Origin: a virus
Reading direction: 5' to 3' (one strand)
IMG/VR virus record: IMGVR_UViG_3300017756_000082
Location: 1 to 26,994 of that record
Length of the DNA: 26,994 nt
Under the pieces are notes generated by a model. The model ran no database searches and was not told the DNA's origin. It saw nothing but the letters and a program-made list of their open reading frames with translations. The position numbers and the translations under genes are program-made. Positions 1-5,954 of the stretch are shown here, piece by piece (the first letter of the stretch is position 1; each line of letters begins with the position of its first letter).

Positions 1-2
1 CC

Positions 3-16
3 TCACCTCCTCTGGA
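3..16 (-). promoter_or_regulatory. Strong Shine-Dalgarno for a gene beyond the window
   Basis: The minus strand reads AGAGGAGGTGAGG at the window edge. AGGAGGTGA is the full complement of the 16S rRNA 3' end. No start codon follows inside the window, so it probably serves a gene beginning just beyond base 1, about 20 bases downstream of the HNH stop. Confidence 0.55.
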
Positions 17-31
17 GTTGTGTTCTGATAT

Positions 32-547
32 TTATATGATGCTTCTCAACTTGTCCCAAATGCCCAGTTTTTTGTTTGATTTCTTACGGCTTCTAATGGT
101 TTTGAGATCATTGTGATATGCTGGTGGTATCTCTGCCGCTTCTTGTGGTGTGTATCCTCTGGCACATCTTGAATGAAATCTCTGTTTGGTCTTTTTGGTG
201 TCACCCCAATGGTTTCTTGCGTATGTCAACCAACGACCTCTGTCTGTGAGATGGAATCTATGATTGTTGGCTTGCTGTGTTCTGGTAACCCAACGGCAAT
301 TGTGGGCAGAATATTCCCAATGGGGATTGATCCTGTCCAGTTCCAGATGTTCTTCAAAATCATCTCCCATGTCCTCCCAGAAGTTGAGGAATGCCTGTTC
401 TGGTCCCACCACATTTCTATTCCAAGAATCTTCTATGGTGACATGCTCATAATTACGATATTTCTTTTCCACCCTCTGGGTCATACTATAAAATCTACGC
501 CATAGTGGTATGTTGTGTTTTCTTACTGCTGTGAATTGACTGCTCAT
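32..547 (-). CDS. HNH endonuclease (free-standing homing-type)
   Basis: The 171-residue basic protein contains the conserved core of phage HNH endonucleases: W42 and FLNFWEDMGDDF (54-64), then LELDRIN at 68-74 with the key Asp, EYSAHNCRWVT at 78-88 and QQANN at 91-95. This xDMG...LDRIxxxxxYxxxNCRWxT..QxxNN order defines a family of homing-type endonucleases that nick or cut DNA and spread their own genes. A basic C-terminal part (RSRKKSNKKLGIWDKL) would aid DNA binding. Typical members have LDRIDNxGxY; here NPHWEY replaces the DNxGxY turn, so activity is not assured. AAAGGAG precedes the ATG. It lies next to a folded non-coding region, a setting usual for intron- or intergenic-homing genes. 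Confidence 0.78.
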   Translation of the reverse strand: MSSQFTAVRKHNIPLWRRFYSMTQRVEKKYRNYEHVTIEDSWNRNVVGPEQAFLNFWEDMGDDFEEHLELDRINPHWEYSAHNCRWVTRTQQANNHRFHLTDRGRWLTYARNHWGDTKKTKQRFHSRCARGYTPQEAAEIPPAYHNDLKTIRSRKKSNKKLGIWDKLRSII

Positions 548-552
548 TGTTT
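539..552. repeat. 14-bp direct repeat, copy 1
   Basis: Plus-strand ACTGCTCATTGTTT covers the start of the HNH gene (rc AAACAATGAGCAGT). An identical copy lies at 874-887, around the start of the 41-codon frame. The two copies bracket the segment holding the terminator-like hairpins and folded region. Confidence 0.6.
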
Positions 553-597
553 CTCCTTTGTTTCATGTATTTAGTTGTTGCTGAATGATTACCTTAG

Positions 598-639
598 ATA
601 TTGAACTGGCGTTCAATATAAAAACGCTGTCGCGTTTTT
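598..639. terminator. Two back-to-back perfect hairpins, bidirectional terminator candidate
   Basis: Two perfect stem-loops abut without a gap. The first is ATATTGAAC/GTTCAATAT with loop TGGC (598-619). The second is AAAAACGC/GCGTTTTT with loop TGTC (620-639). The second is followed by T residues on the plus strand and preceded by A residues, so it could terminate transcription in either direction. A third stem (642-648/667-673) follows with TTTT after it on the plus strand. Placed about 50 bases upstream of the HNH gene, it would insulate that gene from upstream transcription. Confidence 0.5.
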
Positions 640-756
640 TTGTTCTCTCTTAATCCTTAAGAGGTAAGAGAACTTTTAGTAAAAATATAAAAAAATACCA
701 AAGTCTCTTTTGAGAACAATCAACAGCATCCATTGTGGGTAAAGGGTTCACATATC

Positions 757-882
757 TTACCCGCCTTTGAGGTGGACTACTTCCGCTATCACAAACAGGC
801 CCTGATTGTAGCCTGACTTAAGACATAGTTTGTGATGCCTAACACACAAAAGTTTCCAAAATGTGTTAGCATAACTGCTCAT
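757..882 (-). CDS. Doubtful 41-aa ORF within structured region
   Basis: An ATG at 882 opens a 41-codon frame beginning MSSYANTFWKLLCVRHHK and ending VVHLKGG. It is noted because the 14 bases around its start are identical to those at the start of the HNH gene (AAACAATGAGCAGT). The ribosome site is poor (GAGG 13 bases upstream), the frame runs through several hairpins and the composition is unlike its neighbours. I regard it as probably not translated, perhaps a relic of a duplicated gene start. Confidence 0.15.
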   Translation of the reverse strand: MSSYANTFWKLLCVRHHKLCLKSGYNQGLFVIAEVVHLKGG

Positions 883-887
883 TGTTT
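874..887. repeat. 14-bp direct repeat, copy 2
   Basis: This is identical to 539-552 (ACTGCTCATTGTTT), 335 bases away. It could result from recombination or insertion of the HNH gene's upstream region, or from chance reuse of a start context. Confidence 0.6.
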
Positions 888-1069
888 TATACTGTCCTCG
901 CCTAACAGTCTCAGTCGCAACTGACCTACGCAATCAGAGGGTGCGATCAACTCTTCAAAATTTTTGGTGTTGCTATGTTGCCTTGGATAATTTGCCTAAT
1001 GCCTATATGTGTATATAGTCTCAGACTGAAAAAGGTGTTGATTCTTGACTTGGTGGGTTTGGGAGATTA

Positions 1070-1127
1070 GGGGAGTTTGTATTGTATTATTCCAATGGCA
1101 TTAGGTCTTAATAAGAGCAAACTCCCC
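1070..1127. other. Long 10-bp stem-loop
   Basis: GGGGAGTTTG (1070-1079) is the exact complement of CAAACTCCCC (1118-1127), enclosing a 38-base loop that contains a further weak AT pairing. It is the longest perfect stem in the gene-free region. No T-run follows it on the minus strand, so it is more likely part of a folded RNA or a protein-binding palindrome than a terminator. Confidence 0.5.
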
Positions 1128-1197
1128 CAAAATTAGTTGAGAAAACAAAATCAGAATTAAAGATGACAGTCTATTAACCTGTACAACTAATCATTTG

Positions 1198-1205
1198 TAT
1201 TTATC
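1198..1205 (-). promoter_or_regulatory. GATAAATA late-promoter-like element
   Basis: The minus strand reads GCGATAAATACAAATG just beyond the stop of the zinc-binding protein gene, at the head of the gene-free region. It is one base off the T4-type late octamer and could start a transcript across the structured region towards the HNH gene. Confidence 0.22.
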
Positions 1206-1206
1206 G

Positions 1207-1515
1207 CTAATCTTGTTTTACACCGCAATAATGACGCAGAAGTGTGATCCAATTGATATTGAACTTGCCTGTTTTGGGATCTTGATAATTTCTACACACA
1301 CTACACATTTTGGCGTAAAAACTGCCTCTGGCTCTGTTCCAAGGATTTGGATGATTCAATTTGATTGCCACCCTGCGTCTTGTTTTACAGGTGCGTGGAC
1401 AATCCTCACATTTTTTTGGTGTGTATTTTAGGCGTTGTCTCAGGATAACATTATCATTCTCAACTGATCTCTCAATATCAATGTATTTTTCCAGACGTTT
1501 CCTTAGACCCTTCAT
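1207..1515 (-). CDS. Putative zinc-binding protein (Cys-pair motif)
   Basis: The 102-residue basic protein carries two cysteine pairs, C36xxC39 (KKCEDCPRTC, with C43 extra) and C71xxC74 (KMCSVCRNY), 32 residues apart, fit to bind one zinc ion as a zinc ribbon. Between them is RRRVAIKLNHPNPWNRARGSFY, very basic and suited to nucleic-acid contact. The N-terminal third is a charged helix. Function is unknown; a small DNA- or RNA-binding regulator or a degenerate HNH-type protein are both possible. The ATG has no Shine-Dalgarno and lies inside a small palindrome (CATACC/GGTATG, 1513-1533), so initiation may be structure-dependent or weak. Confidence 0.6.
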   Translation of the reverse strand: MKGLRKRLEKYIDIERSVENDNVILRQRLKYTPKKCEDCPRTCKTRRRVAIKLNHPNPWNRARGSFYAKMCSVCRNYQDPKTGKFNINWITLLRHYCGVKQD

Positions 1516-1534
1516 ACCAATATTTACGGTATGA

Positions 1535-1768
1535 TTACATTTTGATGATTAGATATGAAATGATTCCTACCAGTTGAGCAAACACAATGCCCACTGCCCA
1601 ATTGAATTTGTTGGATATGCTTTTGACATCTGTTTCCAAGTGTGCCAGATGGTTGTCTTTGATGATGTGTATTTCTTGCTCCATAAGAGCCAGTCTTTTG
1701 TCTATGTTTGAATAATCTTTCAATGTTTGTAGATATTTTTCTTGTATATCTTGTTCATTCATTGTCAT
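1535..1768 (-). CDS. XhlA/holin-like membrane protein
   Basis: The 77-residue protein has a charged helical coiled-coil N-terminal part (residues 4-56, with LMEQEIHIIKDNHLAHLETDVKSIS) and one C-terminal membrane span (about 57-75, WAVGIVFAQLVGIISYLII) followed by KM. This layout matches hemolysin XhlA-type or accessory holin proteins of phages, which insert in the inner membrane and help lysis. No endolysin gene is in the window; it may lie beyond base 1. The gene begins three bases after the adaptor stop. An alternative start at residue 3 would change little. Function is inferred from topology only. Confidence 0.5.
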   Translation of the reverse strand: MTMNEQDIQEKYLQTLKDYSNIDKRLALMEQEIHIIKDNHLAHLETDVKSISNKFNWAVGIVFAQLVGIISYLIIKM

Positions 1769-1771
1769 TAC

Positions 1772-2107
1772 CTATGCTGATCGTTTTTCTACGTTGATTC
1801 TGAATTGTCTTGAATCTATCAATCCTGAGCCTGTGGTAATTTTGGCTGTGACCTCATACGTTCTGTTTGCCACGCCACCGCTGAATTCAGCAAATGTGAC
1901 TGTGCTGTTCACTATGCCTGAATTGTGTAGTGTGAGTGGTGCTGGATCATTTCTTCTTGCGTTGTGTGAATAAACAACAGACGCCAGTGTGTCGCCAGAC
2001 TCTAACCATTGATTCCATTGGAAAGAATATTGAAGTCTTGCTTCAGGATCTTTGGATATTTCTAAACCATTGGCAGTTTTGATAAAACCTTCTCTATTTA
2101 TTGCCAT
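1772..2107 (-). CDS. Fibre-tail adaptor-like Ig-fold protein
   Basis: The 111-residue protein starts with ISKDPEARLQYSFQWNQWLESGDTLAS, then GIVNSTVTFAEFSGGVANRTYEVTAKITT and ends with SRQFRINVEKRS. Phage proteins with this order (DPDAxLxYxxxWxxWL..GDTI, then SGGxxGxxYxVTxxIxTxxG.xDxRxxxIxV) are described as fibre-tail adaptor or gp77-like proteins. They have a bacterial Ig-like fold and are usually next to fibre genes. It would therefore attach one of the adjacent fibres to the tail. There are no cysteines. Its ATG begins one base after the giant fibre's TAA, with AAGGGGA as ribosome site. Confidence 0.7.
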   Translation of the reverse strand: MAINREGFIKTANGLEISKDPEARLQYSFQWNQWLESGDTLASVVYSHNARRNDPAPLTLHNSGIVNSTVTFAEFSGGVANRTYEVTAKITTGSGLIDSRQFRINVEKRSA

Positions 2108-2108
2108 A

Positions 2109-5100
2109 TTAGTCCCCTTCTATTGTGTAAAGTCTGTTCTCGTCTCTCACTGTGTGGAGTCGTTGTTCACTTTCTATGGTATTTATACGAGACTCGTTTG
2201 GTACCGTGTAAATCAAGTCAAATACTTGTAATTCAAAAGCAATCGCTGACAGACTTGTGTTGATGTTAAATGTGCTGTTAATGTCTACCGTTTTAACAGC
2301 GGTTGTGCTCATTGTCACTGTGCTTGTTAGAGCGCCAGAAACAAATCTTAATCTTGTGCCACTGACAGACATTGTTGCCTGTGTGTCAATTGATGTGACA
2401 CCCACAAGGTTTGCTGTTGCCTGTGTTGTGAATGACATCGCATCTGATATTGTTGCTGTGAAAGGTCTTATTCTTTCTATGCCAGCAGTCAGAGTGATGT
2501 TTGCTACACTTGAGGCAGTAATTTGTATTTCTGGAATCTTTGTAAATTCTATTGCTAATGTGGCTGTGCTGTCAAGTGTGGCTTCGTGTTCTACCAACAC
2601 ATTCGCCGTAATAGATAAAGTCACTTCACTGTTCAATGTTGCTACACCAAATCTTATTCTGTCGCCACTTGCTGACATTTGAGCCGTCACTGTTAATGCT
2701 TGTTCTGTGTCTCTTGTCAATTGTACAGTGATACCAAATGCTAAGGCATCTGTCAATTGTGCTTGACCACTTGCTGTGATGTGTGCTTGTGAACCAACTG
2801 TGACTGTGCTTGTGAGTGTGGCTTCACCAGAGGCATTTCTATCAGCATCTGCTGTCAATGTTGCTTGACTTGTGAGTGTTGCTTCACCAGGATGTATTCT
2901 TGTGACTTCAGCAGATACAGAAGCAACAGAATTTAATTGTGCTGAATTGTTTGTGGTAAAGTCAGCATCCACAGTCATCACAAATTGTGTGTCAGGTACT
3001 GTGATAAAGTCTGCTGTCTTAACAGCGGCAGTCAATTGTGTTGCTACCACATCAAACGTGGCACTGAATAATCTAAATTTGTCACCTTGTGCTGTAAGAT
3101 TGAATTGAGCAGACTGACTACTTTCAAATGTGGTTGTGAATCCACCATCGTCAACCATATCAGTTGAACCATCTGTGCCGTCAAAGTGTAATAATGCCAA
3201 TGTGTCTTCATCATTACCAAATGCTGAAGTTGCCAATGGTATGTCTGGGTGTGGGAATTCATCAGGATATCTTGCTGAATGTGATATTCTAACTTCGTCT
3301 ATCCAACCAGCATATCCACCTGTTGATATGCTACCCAACTGAATTCTAATACCAGATGCGTTTGCGGCTATCTGACTGGATGATGCGAACCAGGCTCCAT
3401 CACTATAACTTGCTCCACCCAATTTGATACCATTCAATCTTAAACGATGTAAGAATTGATTGCTGACTGCTTGGTGTCCTGTCAATGACACGTGATACCA
3501 ACCATTTGAATTAGGTGGTATGTTTCCGCCTGACGCAGTTATGGTTGTTGAACCAAATTTTGAACTGATTCCATCTCGTAGTACAAGACTCATTTCGTTG
3601 TTGGTTGGTGACCCACCTTGGGTTCCTCTGTGTTGTAAGGCAAAATTTATGTTCTGAACACGAGCAATCTCATATGTTTGTCCAAGATTTGTTGACACTG
3701 AATTGAAATATGTCCAGTCTGGTCTAAACCAAAATTCTATTGTGTATTCTGTGGTGCTGTTCCAATTCGCAGGTGCGTCAATGTAAGGTGCTGTGTTGTT
3801 GCTGTCTGTGGATCTTACAAGGTCATTATTGCCATCAAGGTATAAAGCAGTTGCGCCAAATTGTTGATATGTGTTGTCCAATTGAGCATTTCCCACTGCC
3901 TCAAACTCTATGCCTGGTCTTGCCGCATTCACTTTGACTGCCGCCATTGTGAACGCAGAATCTAAACCTGACGATCCTGAAACATTTGACACACTCGCAG
4001 ACTCTTCTGAGAATGTGATGCTCTGTGATTGGAATCCTGATTGGAACACAATACCAACATCTGCGTTGATTGTTGCCACAGCAACCAATTCACCTGAATC
4101 AAGACCAAATCTTAATCTTGCGCCATCTATACTTGCTGTGAATGTTGCTGAAGGTGTGCTTGTTATATCTGTAATTTTTTCTGCTGTGATAGAAGCAGTT
4201 GCCTGCGCCACCATTGTGCTTAAACCTGCCAATATGGCATTTACATTCATTGTGGGTGAGAAAGCATCTGTTAGAGTGGCATTGAATTGTTGTAGATTGC
4301 CAATTACAGGTGTGAATGTTGCTGTTGATGTCAGTGTGATTGTTGTGTCTCTGAATCTGTCTGCTGACGCTGTTTTTGTGAATGCTGTATTGAATTGAGC
4401 ACCAAAAGGCACAATTCTTTCTATCAATTGTTGTTGTAATTGTGCTTGAACAGACAATGATGCTTCAAACGGTGTAATTGTTTCTATCTGTTGCTGTACG
4501 ACGCTAAATGACGCTGTAAACGACTCATTTATGAATCTTATTCTATCGCCTTGCGTTGTGTTTGTGAATTCAGTTTGTAGATTGGTTTGGTTTTCAGTTG
4601 TGACATTGACATCTGTTGTCAATGTTGCCACCGCATCTATCACAGCAGTCATATTTCTCAATGCTGAAACAGTCATTGAAGGAATAAAAGCATCAGTTAA
4701 TGATGCTGATACATCAAACACCTCTCCTATAATGGCAGATAGTTGAGCCTGTGTGTTCAATGCGACACCAACACCAACAAATTTTTGTATGTTGGCAGTC
4801 AATGACGCTGTTGATTCTAACGACATTCCTAATTCATCTCTAATCCTACTTGTATTGGCAGTAAGAGCAAATGCTGAATTGAATGTGCCACCAAATCCTC
4901 TAATTGCTTTGATTGTGACTGTCAATGTAATTGCGGCATTGGCAGAGACAACAAAACCAGTAATTTTGTCGCCTTGAGCAGTTAAAGAAGCAGTGGCACT
5001 CGCACTTGCTGATAAACTTTTAATTCTTGTTGTGGTTGCTGTTATGTTTGCCTGAACAGAAAGACTGGCTTCTGCTGGTGTGAATGATTCCACAGCGGCA

Positions 5101-5945
5101 GACAATACAAATCCTTGTGAAACAAAATAATTTTCGTCTATGTATCCACCTTCAAGATAAGGCGAATCCATTTGTATGTTTGCTTCTTTAATTTTGTCTG
5201 TGCTGGCTGTGAGTGTGAATTGTGCTGATGAACTGCTTTGTGCTCCACCTACTGAAGAGGTGTTGAAGTTTGAATTACCAACAAATATGGGTGTGCCTTG
5301 TAGACTTAAATTTACAATATTCTCAAGTGTTGCTTCATTGCCTGCGAACCTGCTGATTGTGAATTGTAATGTGGCAGTTGAATCCAATATGGCTGTGCTG
5401 TTCTTTGTGGCAACAGCAGTCACCGTAGGCGTAAATGCTCCTGTGATTGAAACTGATCCTTGTCTGATTGCTCCCACTGAAGATGTAGCACTGGCTTGAG
5501 ATGTAAATGCCGCTTGATAACTTTTTGTCAAAGTGCCTTGGGCAGTCTGTGTGACTGTTGAATCCATTGATGATGCTCCAGAATGTATTCTTGTCACTGT
5601 GCTGGCAAGTGTCAATGTGTTTGACAGTGAGGCATTAATCTGTAAAATTTTAATTACATCTGAACTCAATGTGAACTGTGTTGATACTGTTGCTGACAAT
5701 TGTTTAATTCTCGTACCTTGTGTGGTGTGTGTGAATGATGCTGACAGTGTGGCGGCACCTTCATGCGTTTGTCCAAATGTGATACTTCCTTCAAAATATC
5801 CATCTTCAAAATATCCTGGTATGAAATAATTTTCTGTCTGTGTACAACTTAGAGTGAAACTGCTTGTAAGAGAGGCTGATGCCTCAATAGGATCTCCTTC
5901 AAGGTAATTTGCTTCTATATAACCTGCTTCAAAATATCGTGACAT
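2109..5945 (-). CDS. Giant repeat fibre with embedded LamG domain
   Basis: This 1278-residue Ala/Ser/Thr-rich protein is built from many degenerate repeats of about 20 residues with the outline A-[ST]-[LFV]-x-[ST]-x-[AF]-x-[LF]-[ST]-x5-[RK]-I-[RK]. Each would give two short strands, so a beta-solenoid or elongated beta fibre is likely. A LamG lectin domain interrupts the array at about 695-925 (YTIEFWFRP, GWIDEVRISHSARYP, LALLHFDG). Tyrosine pentads (YFEAGYIEANYLEG, YFIPGYFEDGYFEG, YLEGGYIDENYF) occur near residues 4, 40 and 262. The last 28 residues are three nonapeptide repeats ESRINTIES, EQRLHTVRD, ENRLYTIEG. It is probably a long tail fibre or stalk. There is no cleavage signal. The next ATG begins one base after its stop. 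Confidence 0.75.
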   Translation of the reverse strand: MSRYFEAGYIEANYLEGDPIEASASLTSSFTLSCTQTENYFIPGYFEDGYFEGSITFGQTHEGAATLSASFTHTTQGTRIKQLSATVSTQFTLSSDVIKILQINASLSNTLTLASTVTRIHSGASSMDSTVTQTAQGTLTKSYQAAFTSQASATSSVGAIRQGSVSITGAFTPTVTAVATKNSTAILDSTATLQFTISRFAGNEATLENIVNLSLQGTPIFVGNSNFNTSSVGGAQSSSSAQFTLTASTDKIKEANIQMDSPYLEGGYIDENYFVSQGFVLSAAVESFTPAEASLSVQANITATTTRIKSLSASASATASLTAQGDKITGFVVSANAAITLTVTIKAIRGFGGTFNSAFALTANTSRIRDELGMSLESTASLTANIQKFVGVGVALNTQAQLSAIIGEVFDVSASLTDAFIPSMTVSALRNMTAVIDAVATLTTDVNVTTENQTNLQTEFTNTTQGDRIRFINESFTASFSVVQQQIETITPFEASLSVQAQLQQQLIERIVPFGAQFNTAFTKTASADRFRDTTITLTSTATFTPVIGNLQQFNATLTDAFSPTMNVNAILAGLSTMVAQATASITAEKITDITSTPSATFTASIDGARLRFGLDSGELVAVATINADVGIVFQSGFQSQSITFSEESASVSNVSGSSGLDSAFTMAAVKVNAARPGIEFEAVGNAQLDNTYQQFGATALYLDGNNDLVRSTDSNNTAPYIDAPANWNSTTEYTIEFWFRPDWTYFNSVSTNLGQTYEIARVQNINFALQHRGTQGGSPTNNEMSLVLRDGISSKFGSTTITASGGNIPPNSNGWYHVSLTGHQAVSNQFLHRLRLNGIKLGGASYSDGAWFASSSQIAANASGIRIQLGSISTGGYAGWIDEVRISHSARYPDEFPHPDIPLATSAFGNDEDTLALLHFDGTDGSTDMVDDGGFTTTFESSQSAQFNLTAQGDKFRLFSATFDVVATQLTAAVKTADFITVPDTQFVMTVDADFTTNNSAQLNSVASVSAEVTRIHPGEATLTSQATLTADADRNASGEATLTSTVTVGSQAHITASGQAQLTDALAFGITVQLTRDTEQALTVTAQMSASGDRIRFGVATLNSEVTLSITANVLVEHEATLDSTATLAIEFTKIPEIQITASSVANITLTAGIERIRPFTATISDAMSFTTQATANLVGVTSIDTQATMSVSGTRLRFVSGALTSTVTMSTTAVKTVDINSTFNINTSLSAIAFELQVFDLIYTVPNESRINTIESEQRLHTVRDENRLYTIEGD

Positions 5946-5954
5946 AGTTTAATC

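Larger units (their letters stand above)
548..1206. other. Gene-free region dense in inverted repeats
   Basis: No convincing protein gene lies in these 659 bases, in sharp contrast to the rest of the window. Perfect or wobble stems found by eye: 598-606/611-619, 620-627/632-639, 642-648/667-673, 735-742/757-764, 788-795/829-836 enclosing 796-800/811-815, 839-846/862-869, 911-915/920-924, 1003-1008/1013-1018 and 1070-1079/1118-1127. At 735-764 and 761-775, G-T pairs occur in plus-strand sense that become A-C mismatches in minus-strand sense, hinting at a plus-strand RNA. The order of elements weakly recalls part of a group I intron core, but no splice junctions or interrupted gene are visible. 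I found no tRNA. The strand and role are undecided. Confidence 0.55.

Noticed and set aside
173-505. Plus-strand ORFs opposite the HNH gene and opposite the tail genes (for example 173-505, 3910-4398, 13109-13576, 17525-18022)
   Set aside because: They are shadows of strong minus-strand genes; none has a ribosome site, a recognisable domain or a break in the minus-strand coding pattern.
700-1130. CRISPR array
   Set aside because: The repeats are inverted pairs of differing sequence, not regularly spaced direct repeats.
548-1206. tRNA or tmRNA gene in the gene-free region
   Set aside because: No cloverleaf with a T-loop GTTCRANNC and a 7-bp acceptor stem could be drawn on either strand.
2109-5945. 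Tandem DNA repeat (satellite-like) in the giant fibre gene
   Set aside because: The repetition is at the protein level; the DNA units are too diverged to be a simple tandem array.
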